Source: a virus. From it: a stretch of DNA of 49,817 bases. The position numbers and the translations under genes are program-made. Shown here piece after piece: positions 18,488 to 27,439 of this stretch. The notes below the pieces were generated by a model that saw nothing but the letters and a program-made list of their open reading frames with translations, had not been told where the DNA came from and did no database searches. How positions within the stretch are numbered: position 1 is the first letter of the stretch; every line of letters begins with the position of its first letter. The stretch is taken from the IMG/VR virus record IMGVR_UViG_3300042465_001782, positions 1 to 49,817 of that record; one strand, 5' to 3'.

Positions 18488-19810
18488 TTAGAAAAGATAA
18501 ATAAATCCAGAATACTTATCTGATTTAAGTTTTTGGCGAATACGCTCATCTGAACAACCAAAGAAGTTGGCTGCATCTATAATTGAATAAAATTCTTTAC
18601 CTTCACAACTTATGATAGGTAATTCTAATGTAATGTTTCTTTCCCACAAATCTTGCATTTCGTTGTAGGTAATATCCCATCCATCGGCTTTCTTCCAATG
18701 GCGGTATTTGGGATTGTTTGATTCTATATAATTTCTAGCCATTGATTCGCTCATATCACCACCAATCAATTCTGCTACCTGTTTTGGATTTTCAAAAGGG
18801 ATACCATCAACTTCGTATTTAATATCCGGCTTCGTTTCCTCACCAATGATTTGCCACTCTTTATATTTTGATTTAGTTGAACGGCATCTTCTTTGAACTT
18901 CGGTAGCTACTAATACATTTGGGTCTATTGATATAGCTGCTTCTCTAAATGATTTGTATTCCTTACCATCTACTATACATTCATAAGTTCCATCGAATTC
19001 AATATCTTCAGCAGCAATATCAGGGTTTCCTTTTACAAATACTAATATGTTTTGGTGAACCGATGCTATCTTACGATTTCTTTTGAAGTAGGTATCAACC
19101 ACTCTAGCAGCCTGATGTTGCGAATTGAATAGAATCATATCGTTATAGAAGTGTAGTCCAGCTTCCTCACAAGCTTGAATAGTTTTAGATACCAATCCTT
19201 TATACTTTCCGATTTTGTAATTTCCAGTTAGAGATTGCTCTCTTACTTCGGATACTACTACTGCAAAGAATCTATTGTTCTTTAACTTTTTCGCAGCCTT
19301 TCCTAATATACTGAAATACTTTTCATCAAACTTATCATCTTCCATAGTTGATATATCTAAAGGATTATCACTATAAACTTCTAAATCATAATAAGGTGGG
19401 CAAGTAAAAACAAAATCAAATTGTTCATCTACTAATACATCAAGTATATCATCACTATCACCAGTTACCCATTTTGGTTTATCTGATTGCTTTCGGTTTT
19501 CTTCTATTTGTTGTTTGGATAAATCAATACCCATATACTCATATCCCATTTCAGTTGCTACAATACCCCTAACACTTCCGCCGGCAAATGGGTCTAATAT
19601 CTTACCTTCTTTTGGAGTGAACCATTGATACATATGCTCACAAAGAGTTGCATCGAATATTGAAATTGTATTATCTTCCCAGAAACGGGCTCTACTTTCG
19701 GTATCCTCTCTACCTAATTCCGATTGAATATTATAGGTTTGTACCCAGTACCTCTTACGGTCCTGCCATTCTTTAGTTCTTGTATCTAATATGGAGAAAG
19801 GCTTAATCAT
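18488..19810 (-). CDS. DNA methyltransferase with DNA-binding repeat modules
   Basis: A 440-aa protein. Residues about 70-95 DPFAGGSVRGIVATEMGYEY-MGID are the SAM-binding motif; VFTCPPYYDLEVY at about 135 is the catalytic (x)PPY motif of amino-methyltransferases (N6-adenine or N4-cytosine). The C-terminal third carries three similar modules: DGKEYKSFREAA, DGIPFENPKQVAELI and EGKEFYSIIDAANFFGCSDE. They resemble NUMOD-type helix-turn-helix units that usually accompany homing endonucleases. No nuclease domain is present. It interrupts the head gene series, has its own promoter and is bounded by terminators on both sides, so it behaves as an inserted accessory gene. Likely role: modification of phage DNA against restriction. 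Confidence 0.85.
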   Translation of the reverse strand: MIKPFSILDTRTKEWQDRKRYWVQTYNIQSELGREDTESRARFWEDNTISIFDATLCEHMYQWFTPKEGKILDPFAGGSVRGIVATEMGYEYMGIDLSKQQIEENRKQSDKPKWVTGDSDDILDVLVDEQFDFVFTCPPYYDLEVYSDNPLDISTMEDDKFDEKYFSILGKAAKKLKNNRFFAVVVSEVREQSLTGNYKIGKYKGLVSKTIQACEEAGLHFYNDMILFNSQHQAARVVDTYFKRNRKIASVHQNILVFVKGNPDIAAEDIEFDGTYECIVDGKEYKSFREAAISIDPNVLVATEVQRRCRSTKSKYKEWQIIGEETKPDIKYEVDGIPFENPKQVAELIGGDMSESMARNYIESNNPKYRHWKKADGWDITYNEMQDLWERNITLELPIISCEGKEFYSIIDAANFFGCSDERIRQKLKSDKYSGFIYLF

Positions 19811-19813
19811 ATG

Positions 19814-19844
19814 TAAAGATACGAAAAAAGCTTGGAATAACCAA
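19814..19844 (-). promoter_or_regulatory. Host-type promoter of methyltransferase gene
   Basis: CTTG at the -33 position, 20 nt, then TATCTTTA at the -7 position (minus strand), one base from the Bacteroidota consensus in each box. The start would lie nearly at the ATG, so the mRNA may be leaderless. The -33 box sits within the terminator hairpin. Confidence 0.45.
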
Positions 19845-19850
19845 GCTTTT
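19826..19850 (-). terminator. Strong terminator after core-protein genes
   Basis: Perfect 10-bp stem AAAAGCTTGG / CCAAGCTTTT with a 5-nt loop, followed on the minus strand by TT and then CG. T-rich flanks on both sides make it potentially bidirectional. It lies 24 bp after the stop of the gene at 19874. Confidence 0.85.
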
Positions 19851-19873
19851 CTTTATATATTTTTAAAATTTAT

Positions 19874-20713
19874 TTATTCAGAATATTCAGCATCTCTATC
19901 TAAATTCATTATATAATCACTTTCTACCTTTGCCATTCTCGCTCTCCATTTTTTTAATTCGTCAGTACCTTTTTTTAATTGTTGTAATAACGTTGTTTTT
20001 TTATTCAATTCCTTTTCAGCAAAATATTTTTTAGATAATTCTTTTTGTACATCTTCCAAATTTCTAACTTTATTAGATAATGCTAAATATGCATTGTACA
20101 TAGGTACACCAGCTTCTTTAATAATTGATTCGTTAGGTACACAATTTGGAACTTGCTTACCACCTTTATCTTTCATACCAATTTGCTGATACCCTTTCCA
20201 ACAAGGACCTTTATCTTCAGCTATTTTACTTTCTTTACTAATGTTTTGTTTTTTGTAATTAGATAGTGTTTGTAATGCGTTTTTTAATCTTTGTTGAATA
20301 AGGTTTTTTTGTTCGGATGATTTGGTTGCTGCCATTTTATCTTTTAGTGCCTTAATTCTATTATTTAAATTTTGTATTTTTTCGCCAGTTGATTTTGCAG
20401 GTTCTTCGTTAATATTTTCGTTTGAATCACCATATTCGTGATAGTTTCCAGATGCTTGAGAAATTAAGTTTTCTGCTTTAGCGATATGGTCTTGAATCCA
20501 AGCTGGGATTTGTTTTTCATCCTCACCCATTTTAGCTTTCAATTCAGTTGCCATCTTAATAATGATATCGATTGAATTATTTGCCATAGAAACTTCGTGG
20601 TCTTCACCCTCACCTTCTTTAATGAATGCGTTTGCAAATGGATTAGAAATTACTTTACCCATTTCAAATTTACCAAATGCTTTTTGCGATACCAATCCTG
20701 CTAAACTAATCAT
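19874..20713 (-). CDS. Prohead-region protein with CWKGY...NCVP motif
   Basis: A 279-aa, largely helical protein, last of the portal-protease gene group and ended by a strong terminator. The middle holds a compact cysteine motif, CWKGYQQIGMKDKGG then KQVPNCVP (about residues 170-195). The same motif is familiar from structural proteins of other large phages, though its role is unknown. The flanking sequence is rich in K, E and Q (coiled-coil prone, about 110-160 and 215-265). It is separated by 1 bp from the upstream gene. Probably a core or internal head protein; no enzyme motif is seen. Confidence 0.7.
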   Translation of the reverse strand: MISLAGLVSQKAFGKFEMGKVISNPFANAFIKEGEGEDHEVSMANNSIDIIIKMATELKAKMGEDEKQIPAWIQDHIAKAENLISQASGNYHEYGDSNENINEEPAKSTGEKIQNLNNRIKALKDKMAATKSSEQKNLIQQRLKNALQTLSNYKKQNISKESKIAEDKGPCWKGYQQIGMKDKGGKQVPNCVPNESIIKEAGVPMYNAYLALSNKVRNLEDVQKELSKKYFAEKELNKKTTLLQQLKKGTDELKKWRARMAKVESDYIMNLDRDAEYSE

Positions 20714-20714
20714 A

Positions 20715-21269
20715 TTATTTCTTTTTATTACCTAATCTTTCGTGCATTGTATCTGTAGCGATATCTGCAATTTCATAGTAACGATTTAAGATGTGACCCA
20801 TATCTTCATATAAAGAATGTAATCTTTCATCCATTTGTTTTGCTTCAACAGCGAACTTATCAAATGATTTACCCATTTTATCCAATTCCTGCATATTTCT
20901 TTTTACAGTCACATTATCAAACCAATCACCACTCTCTCTCAATGTCATTTCTTTTGCAGCCTCAACAATAGCACCTAATGTGTTTGCAACCTCAGTCATA
21001 TCAGATTGTCTTTTCATTTGGTCTTGAAAAGTGTTGTAAGTAGAAATAATTTCTAAGAAGTGTTTTTTAACTTCAGTAGATAATTTTCTATCTTCACCTT
21101 CTAAGTTTTCAGCTATACTGAATTTACCATTAACTATCTTTACTTCTTTCAAGTTAGTTTTACGGATATCATTGTATGCTTTCGCTACAGTAGTTCCTTT
21201 ATTGCCATCAACTTTTAAGGTTATCTTATTGTTGTGTACGAAATCGTATATATCAAAGTTCTTTGCCAT
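20715..21269 (-). CDS. Putative prohead core protein, unknown
   Basis: A 184-aa helical protein (TYNTFQDQMKRQSDMTEVAN, MDERLHSLYEDMGHILNRYY), 2 bp downstream of the prohead protease gene. No family recognised. Its position next to gp21 is similar to the small core proteins gp67/gp68 of T4, but sequence similarity is not apparent. An internal AAKEMTLRESGDWFDN segment could hold an L-x-E protease site (TLRE|S). Confidence 0.65.
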   Translation of the reverse strand: MAKNFDIYDFVHNNKITLKVDGNKGTTVAKAYNDIRKTNLKEVKIVNGKFSIAENLEGEDRKLSTEVKKHFLEIISTYNTFQDQMKRQSDMTEVANTLGAIVEAAKEMTLRESGDWFDNVTVKRNMQELDKMGKSFDKFAVEAKQMDERLHSLYEDMGHILNRYYEIADIATDTMHERLGNKKK

Positions 21270-21271
21270 TA

Positions 21272-21868
21272 TTATGCTATTTCAGTTATTATTTCTCTCA
21301 TTAAATCCTGTGCTTTGCAGTATTGACCACAAACATCAGTTCCTATTTGTTGTAAACCTCTATTTACCGATTCGTTTACAGGCACCATAAATGCACCATG
21401 TGTAGATGGGTTAGATACAAAATCCCAACCAATCAATTCAAAGTCATCCTGAACCTTTACTTTGCCTTCTCCGATATTAGTTACTGAGCCCATACCTCTT
21501 GATGAGATACCTAATAGAATACCAGCTTTTAATAATTCTTTTAAGATGTTACCAGATGGCGTTGGTAGAATTTCTACTGTCCCACAAAGGTCATCACCTT
21601 CCCAATGAATTTCTCTTACGTTATGAGATACGTTCTTTAAATTAATTACAGTAGAATCCGGATGGTCTAATTCACCCAATGCTCTACGTTCTTTAATTAG
21701 TATTTCGTATTTCTTAGCTTCTCTCATTAAGATTTCTCTAGGATATACTCTACCATTTTGGTTTTCAGCAGATGCTCTTTGTAGAATACCCTTTACTAAG
21801 GTTCTCCCTCCGTCATCTTCTTGTACCTTACCTTCGAATAGGTTTGTTTCTATTAAGAGTGATTTCAT
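21272..21868 (-). CDS. gp21: Prohead maturation protease (gp21)
   Basis: A 198-aa serine protease of the T4 gp21 type (herpesvirus-assemblin-like fold). NGRVYPREIL at 38-47 is a typical early motif; GELDHP gives the catalytic His69; GISSRGMGS at 120-128 gives the catalytic Ser (122 or 123); IGWDFVSNPS (D149) completes the family pattern. It cleaves scaffold, core proteins and the capsid protein during head maturation. It lies between portal and scaffold genes as in T4. Length is close to that of T4 gp21 (212 aa). Confidence 0.93.
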   Translation of the reverse strand: MKSLLIETNLFEGKVQEDDGGRTLVKGILQRASAENQNGRVYPREILMREAKKYEILIKERRALGELDHPDSTVINLKNVSHNVREIHWEGDDLCGTVEILPTPSGNILKELLKAGILLGISSRGMGSVTNIGEGKVKVQDDFELIGWDFVSNPSTHGAFMVPVNESVNRGLQQIGTDVCGQYCKAQDLMREIITEIA

Positions 21869-21876
21869 TTATATTC

Positions 21877-22365
21877 TTATTTTTTAGATTCCATTTTGCT
21901 TCTAATCTTATTAGCAATAGTACCTAATTGAGATTTATCAACACCTAAACTATCAACAACCTGTGCAACTAATTGTAATTTTTGCATAGGGTTTAATCTA
22001 GCATCTTTGATTTTATCAATTGCTTGAGATAATTTCATTTTAATTGCAGCTGGAATTGTTGCGGATGGTAATTCAGTAGATATTGCTTCTACTTTATATT
22101 CCTCCCCATCGACTTCAAACTCATCATCTCCTGCTTGCTTTGCGTTAGAAACGGCCGCTCCAAAAGCATTACCTTCACTCTTTTCACCCTTACCATTCCA
22201 AGCAGAATCAATTTTATTAAAGAAAGATTTCTTTTCTTCATCTGACATTGCATTAATATCTTTACCTGCTTTATCTAAAGCTTTTTGAAAGAATGCTTGA
22301 TATTCAGATTCTTCTGTCATCACTTCCTTAACTAATTCTTTTAGTCTTTGTCTAGTTATGTTCAT
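21877..22365 (-). CDS. Small prohead-region protein, unknown
   Basis: A 162-aa protein beginning MNITRQRLKELVKEVMTEE, a basic/amphipathic N-terminal helix common to several core proteins of large phages. It is followed by FFNKIDSAWNGKGEKSEG and a C-terminal helical part (LSQAIDKIKDARLNPMQKLQ). The N-terminal helix parallels that of the next upstream gene (MEARLKEIIRTIVKEI), so both may be targeted to the prohead in the same way. The genes are 1 bp apart. Function unknown. Confidence 0.65.
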   Translation of the reverse strand: MNITRQRLKELVKEVMTEESEYQAFFQKALDKAGKDINAMSDEEKKSFFNKIDSAWNGKGEKSEGNAFGAAVSNAKQAGDDEFEVDGEEYKVEAISTELPSATIPAAIKMKLSQAIDKIKDARLNPMQKLQLVAQVVDSLGVDKSQLGTIANKIRSKMESKK

Positions 22366-22366
22366 A

Positions 22367-23056
22367 TTATAATGTTCTTATTTTTTCTGAAAGATTCATT
22401 AACCTCTCTTTTATCTTATGTAAACTCTTATTTGTTCTTTTATAGTAATCTCCTCTCTTAACTCCATTCTCATTCTTTATCTTAGAATACCAGTTAACAA
22501 ATTTCTCTACTTCACCTAATTGTTGTTTGATAGATGTTATACCCTTACTCATTTTAGATTTAGGAGAACCATCTTCATTTTTAATTGCTAACCAACGATT
22601 TTCGTTTAAACTAGCCGCATCATCACTCTTTGTCAATACCATACCACTCTTATCAGCAATTTCACCAGAATCACTACAATCAGTTGCGGTTGGTTTTATT
22701 TCCAATGGTTTTTTAGAATTAGCAGGAATATCGTTTTTCAACCAATCCTTTTCTTCACCAACAATTGTACCGCCAGATAATTTAGCTAATTTAGCGTTTT
22801 TACCAGCAACTTCGGATGGTTTTGAAAATGGTGCACCAGCACTACTTGTTATTCCTTCTTCTAAATCATCAACAACCTCACCACCAGTTACTTTAGCCAA
22901 TCTATTGTTTTTCTTTCCAGTTTGACCAGGTTTAGAAAATGCGTTTGGAGTATCATATCCAGCAACTGCACCAGTTACAGTCATTTCCTCCAATTCCTTT
23001 TCAGATTGGATTTCTTTAACTATTGTTCTGATTATTTCTTTTAATCTAGCTTCCAT
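22367..23056 (-). CDS. Prohead-region protein with internal repeat, unknown
   Basis: A 229-aa protein. After an amphipathic N-terminal helix there are two related segments of about 35 residues: VAGYDTPNAFSKPGQTGKKN-NRLAKVTGG and a second with APFSKPSEVAGKNAKLAKLSGG. The TGxVAGYDTPNAF motif recurs in head-region proteins of T4-like marine phages. The C-terminal part is helical and basic. The start overlaps the upstream stop (TAATG). Likely an internal head or core protein; no catalytic motif. Confidence 0.65.
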   Translation of the reverse strand: MEARLKEIIRTIVKEIQSEKELEEMTVTGAVAGYDTPNAFSKPGQTGKKNNRLAKVTGGEVVDDLEEGITSSAGAPFSKPSEVAGKNAKLAKLSGGTIVGEEKDWLKNDIPANSKKPLEIKPTATDCSDSGEIADKSGMVLTKSDDAASLNENRWLAIKNEDGSPKSKMSKGITSIKQQLGEVEKFVNWYSKIKNENGVKRGDYYKRTNKSLHKIKERLMNLSEKIRTL

Positions 23057-23925
23057 TATTTTACTTTAGATTTTAATTCTTTGATTAACTCATAAGAAAG
23101 CATAATAGATGAAACTTGATTATCAGATACAGATTTACCCATTTTCATTTTTTCTAAAACAGAAATAGTTTCAGATAATTTAATTGTAGTAACTTTGTCT
23201 TGAATTTTTAATTTGATAGATTTTAGTTCAGATACGATATTTGGTAATTCTACTGAAAGGTAATCTTTAAATTTAGATGTATTTGAAATATTGTTTATAT
23301 ATTCCTTTAACAAATTCTTTTGCTTTGAATCTAAATTTGTATATTTTTTATTAAATGTTTCAACAAGAATCTTATAGGTTAATAATCGTAGGTCTTTGTC
23401 TTGTTGTTTATATGATTCAATTAATTTAGTATCTTCTACTTTGTTAGTTTTGATAGAAGGTCTAGCTATAATATTTTCGATTAAGGTTACTTTTGAATTA
23501 AATACATCTTTAATATCATAGTTTTCTGATTTTTTAGATTCAAAAACTTTATATATAGATGCCAATACCTTATAATTTGTTATAGGAGATGAAAGAAACT
23601 GCTCTAATTCAAATTTCTCATTAATTTGCTTAATAAGATTATATTTTTCTTTTGCAAGTTTACCTTCGTTTAATTTAGAATGTGCTTGTGATACAGTATC
23701 AACAAACATTTCCGCTTTGCTTTCAGAATTATATTTTTCTTTTAATAGTAAATCATAAAGACGTAATTCTTTATTTAATTCAGTACCAGAAGCAAAGAAT
23801 TCTTTTACAATGTTTTTTGCGTTTTCCGTCTTATCACCGTTAAGTACCTCTAATGTTATTTGTCTTACTAAAAGCTCAAATAACACTCCGGTATTCTTAA
23901 CCTTAGAATGTTTTATTTTTTTCAT
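23056..23925 (-). CDS. Conserved head-region protein, unknown
   Basis: A 289-aa, helical, lysine-rich protein starting MKKIKHSKVKNTGVLFELLV. The segment 'KHSK-x-KNTG-x-LFELLVRQIT', followed by a YNLIK and NYKVLASIYKVFE segment, is a recognisable conserved unknown found between portal and protease genes in large myoviruses. No enzyme motif is visible. It starts after a 67-bp gap that holds an ATATTTATA element, so it may begin a transcript with the core and protease genes. Confidence 0.7.
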   Translation of the reverse strand: MKKIKHSKVKNTGVLFELLVRQITLEVLNGDKTENAKNIVKEFFASGTELNKELRLYDLLLKEKYNSESKAEMFVDTVSQAHSKLNEGKLAKEKYNLIKQINEKFELEQFLSSPITNYKVLASIYKVFESKKSENYDIKDVFNSKVTLIENIIARPSIKTNKVEDTKLIESYKQQDKDLRLLTYKILVETFNKKYTNLDSKQKNLLKEYINNISNTSKFKDYLSVELPNIVSELKSIKLKIQDKVTTIKLSETISVLEKMKMGKSVSDNQVSSIMLSYELIKELKSKVK

Positions 23926-23966
23926 TTATTTCCCTATAATTTAACCTATATCTATAAACTAACACA

Positions 23967-23975
23967 TATAAATAT
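23967..23975 (-). promoter_or_regulatory. Putative late-promoter element
   Basis: Coding strand TTTATATTTATATG, 41 bp upstream of the ATG at 23925, in the gap after the portal gene. Confidence 0.4.
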
Positions 23976-23992
23976 AAACTTTTTAATGTTTA

Positions 23993-25771
23993 TTAAAATT
24001 TACTGTCATCTAACAGATTATTTTCATCTAAAAGGTCAGTTTTTTGTGTTTTTTCACTTAAAATCTTCTTTTTTGCTGAAATTCCGTTTATATATTCTCT
24101 TGCTAATTTTTTACTTGATTCGATTGAACGAGTTTCTCTCTTTCTCTCTTTCTCATTTTCTTTGTTACCCAATGGGTCTCTACCATATGGATGTTTATCT
24201 TTACCATATGTATTTCCCTCCCTTGGCCTACCACCTTTATTATCCACAATCTCCTGCTTCATTTTTTGAATTTCTTCCTCAACGTTTTGTTGTTCTGGCG
24301 GGTTTGCTGGGTCTTCTCCTTGCTGTTCAATTGAGTTATAACGGAATCTATCTTTAAGGTCTAATACCATTTTAGCTCTCTCCATATCCATTTCATCCTC
24401 ACTCATACTAAATACGTTATGATATACCCAATCGGTAGATAACATATTCATTCCTTTGATATCAGTTGCTAATCTAACTTTCTCACTCCATAGATTTACC
24501 TTCTCTTGCTCATATATTGTAGATGAGTTAGTTAAAGTAAGTTGGAAGTTTGTCATTTCAGCATCATCAATACCTTGTCCAGCTAAGTGAACAATTGCTA
24601 TCTTATATAATTCACTAACGATTGTTCTTTGAATTCTTTCGATTGTTCTAGCAAAACGAACATCTTCTGCAGCCAATGTAGCTTTACCATTAACGTTCTC
24701 ATCATATGATAAGTAAGCCTTTGGAACTTTCAATGCTGCAAATAGTTTAGCTTTTAAGTAATCAATATCTTCAACTGCTGCGTATTCTAATCCAGCTAAG
24801 TTTTCAATAGCCGTACCACTATCTCCACCCCTAACAGGTAAGAAGAAATCTTCAGTAAGATTCTGAATATTATATTTTAAGTTGTAATCGCCACTATTTT
24901 TATCAACAAATGGAGTTTTCTTCATTTTGTTGATAATCTTTTGCATATAGTTATCAACCTCTTGTGGGTTAATATTACCAATATCAATTTTGAACACTCT
25001 CTTTTCAGGTGCTCTCATAATACGATGGATTAACATCGCATCTTCCATTAAAGATAATTGTTTCCATACTCTACGACCATTTTCAATCATAGCCTTACCA
25101 TATGGAAGGAAGTTTGTATCTGATAATAAACGAAAGTGAGCCATTTCATAGTTCTCATATTCTTTTTTACCAAATCTATCTAATTCAACTTTAAACTTAA
25201 CATAATTTTGATTCATTGGGTCAGTACCTTCCAATCTTTCCGTATTATATACAGAGTATGGAGTTACATTAATAATACCTTTACCTTCTGCTATTTCCAA
25301 TGCTAAAAAGAAATCACCATATTTTACCAAGTTTCTTACCCAAGGCCATAAATTGAATTCAATATTAACTACATCATAAAATAAGTTATGAAGTATTGCA
25401 CTTACATTCTCATTTGATGATTTAATTTGTAATACATCACCATATTCATTCTTTGTAGTAGATTCATCAGCGTAGATATCTAATGCCGATGCTATAATCG
25501 GGTCATTATCCATAGCATCATAATCTCTAAAAAGTTCTCTACGAACTTGATGATATGCCATTGATTGTGCTCCCTGATTAGTCTCATAGTAAGACCTTTG
25601 TAACTTTGTATATCTATCTCTAAGATTTACGAAGTTTGTATTCATTTGGCGGTCATCAGTATCAACAACCTTACGTTTACCATCTTTATCAACGGTTACG
25701 ATAGCTTGGGTCGAGAATAACTTCTTTAACCTTCCAAAAAAACTTCTATCATCTATTTCTTGTTCTGCCAT
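23993..25771 (-). CDS. gp20: Portal protein (gp20)
   Basis: A 592-aa protein (T4 gp20 is 524 aa) directly after the terminase gene. Conserved portal segments are DPIIASALDIYADESTTKNE at about 90-110, FNLWPWVRNLVKYGDFFL, MLIHRIMRAPEKRVFKIDIG and a KVPKAYLSYDENVNGKATLA segment. It forms the dodecameric DNA entry channel at the capsid vertex and docks the packaging motor. The C-terminus (about 490-592) is charged, with E/K-rich sequence and a short glycine-rich stretch (KGGRPREGNTYGKDKHPYGR). Confidence 0.95.
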   Translation of the reverse strand: MAEQEIDDRSFFGRLKKLFSTQAIVTVDKDGKRKVVDTDDRQMNTNFVNLRDRYTKLQRSYYETNQGAQSMAYHQVRRELFRDYDAMDNDPIIASALDIYADESTTKNEYGDVLQIKSSNENVSAILHNLFYDVVNIEFNLWPWVRNLVKYGDFFLALEIAEGKGIINVTPYSVYNTERLEGTDPMNQNYVKFKVELDRFGKKEYENYEMAHFRLLSDTNFLPYGKAMIENGRRVWKQLSLMEDAMLIHRIMRAPEKRVFKIDIGNINPQEVDNYMQKIINKMKKTPFVDKNSGDYNLKYNIQNLTEDFFLPVRGGDSGTAIENLAGLEYAAVEDIDYLKAKLFAALKVPKAYLSYDENVNGKATLAAEDVRFARTIERIQRTIVSELYKIAIVHLAGQGIDDAEMTNFQLTLTNSSTIYEQEKVNLWSEKVRLATDIKGMNMLSTDWVYHNVFSMSEDEMDMERAKMVLDLKDRFRYNSIEQQGEDPANPPEQQNVEEEIQKMKQEIVDNKGGRPREGNTYGKDKHPYGRDPLGNKENEKERKRETRSIESSKKLAREYINGISAKKKILSEKTQKTDLLDENNLLDDSKF

Positions 25772-25817
25772 AATTTATTATTAATTTCTACAAAATCCTA
25801 TTTTGACATTATATAAC

Positions 25818-25825
25818 ATAAATAT
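25818..25825 (-). promoter_or_regulatory. Putative late-promoter element
   Basis: Coding strand CGATATTTATG, 46 bp upstream of the portal ATG in a 71-bp gap. Confidence 0.4.
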
Positions 25826-25842
25826 CGTAAAATATCAAAACA

Positions 25843-27438
25843 CTACAACCATTGGGATAAATCTTCAAAATCATCACCAACTCTCATTTTCCAAGGGTTA
25901 TCATCCATACTGTTTCCCCCACCATAAATACCATTATATGTATTTGATGTAATACCACCTACCGCACTTTTAGTTAAATCGATTCCCTCTTGTCTTAAAC
26001 GAAGTGCCGTATCTCTTACCCATAGTCCAATTGAAAACGCCATTACCAAGTCATCATTATAACCCTTCATAGCTTCTGCTCTACCATTCATATAGATAAA
26101 TGTAAATAACTCATCTATTAAACGAGAAGAACGAACTATAACTGATTTCTCTCTAAAATAATCCGTTAGTTTTGATATGATTAAAGGTCTAGTCTTAGAA
26201 GTAGTTGAAAAACCAGCTACTAATCCTCTATCTTCAGCTCTATATTTATTTGTCATTTGATTCTCAGTATCAATATATTTTAAATCCTTACTCATATAGA
26301 ATAAGTTTTTATATCCTCTATCAATTACTTGTTGAATTGTTGCCCAACCAATGTTTGCATTCTCCACCACAAGTAAAGCATCATTATATTCAGTTGAAAG
26401 TGCTACTAAGAAATTCCCAAAATCTTTTGTATCAACTTTACCTTTATATTCTGCTACTTGAGTTGCGTTTACGATATCAATTACATGACAAGTTGAATAA
26501 TCGGCCCCATCGCCTCTCGCAACATCGGCAACAACCATATAAGATTTATTATAATCAGGATGTTCCCATTTCCAAAGGTTTCCATCAAATCCACCTTTCT
26601 CTATTGGTTCTTGAATATATGTTTCTTTAAAAAACATTAGCGTTTCCGGTTCAATTACTGTCTCACCAGAAGATACGAAGTCACAATCACACTCTTGTGC
26701 TGCTTTCTTTGTACCTAATAATTTTTCTTGCTCATCTCTCCATTTTTGGTCTCTTTCAGGATGTACTGTCCAATGTAATCTTATTGTATTGAATGGGTTT
26801 CTACTTTCCTCAGCTCCTAACCAAGTTTGGTGAAACCAATTACCCACACCATTTGGAGTAGAAAGTGCAATACAACTACCACCCGTAGATAGTGTTGATT
26901 GAGCCGCCACCCAAATCTCATCGATATCATCAATGAAGGCGGCCTCATCAAATATAAGAAGTGATAGGGCTTCAGAACGTCCTGCATCAGGAGATGAAGC
27001 AATAGCCTTAATTTGAGAACCATTTGTTAATCGAAGGGAAAGTTTGTTATCTTCCATAGAACCTCCTTTAAGCCAACTAGGAAGCAATTCATGCATCACT
27101 CTTACCTTTGTTACTAAGTTCTTTGCAACATCTTGCTTTGTTGCAATAACCAATACGTTAAAATCCGAATTGAATATCATTTTCCAAAGTGCGTATCCAG
27201 CTGATAACGTTGATATACCAGTTTGACGTGATTTAAGAACTACGTTAAACCTATTACTATTAAATTGTGTTAGGGTCTTTTCTTGAAATGGAAATAAGTG
27301 AAAGGGTATCTTACCTCTCACCGGATGCTGAATCATACAATACTTCTTCATAAAGTGAATCGGGTCTACCGCACACTTTTTGTATTCTTCCGCAATAATA
27401 TCTTTTAGAGATTTCTTTTGTGTTATACCTGTACTCAT
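25843..27438 (-). CDS. gp17: Terminase large subunit (gp17)
   Basis: A 531-aa DNA packaging motor. N-terminal ATPase: a P-loop-like VLKSRQTGIST at 67-77 and Walker B LLIFDEAAFI followed by a serine-threonine coupling motif (IALSTPNG). C-terminal RNase-H-like nuclease: YMVVADVARGDGADYS, ALLVVENANIGW and DDLVMAFSIGLWV supply the acidic residues. T4 gp17 has SRQLGKTT at this loop; here the usual lysine position is isoleucine and a lysine lies upstream at 69, as in terminases with a displaced P-loop lysine. One base separates it from the upstream gene. Confidence 0.96.
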   Translation of the reverse strand: MSTGITQKKSLKDIIAEEYKKCAVDPIHFMKKYCMIQHPVRGKIPFHLFPFQEKTLTQFNSNRFNVVLKSRQTGISTLSAGYALWKMIFNSDFNVLVIATKQDVAKNLVTKVRVMHELLPSWLKGGSMEDNKLSLRLTNGSQIKAIASSPDAGRSEALSLLIFDEAAFIDDIDEIWVAAQSTLSTGGSCIALSTPNGVGNWFHQTWLGAEESRNPFNTIRLHWTVHPERDQKWRDEQEKLLGTKKAAQECDCDFVSSGETVIEPETLMFFKETYIQEPIEKGGFDGNLWKWEHPDYNKSYMVVADVARGDGADYSTCHVIDIVNATQVAEYKGKVDTKDFGNFLVALSTEYNDALLVVENANIGWATIQQVIDRGYKNLFYMSKDLKYIDTENQMTNKYRAEDRGLVAGFSTTSKTRPLIISKLTDYFREKSVIVRSSRLIDELFTFIYMNGRAEAMKGYNDDLVMAFSIGLWVRDTALRLRQEGIDLTKSAVGGITSNTYNGIYGGGNSMDDNPWKMRVGDDFEDLSQWL

Positions 27439-27439
27439 A

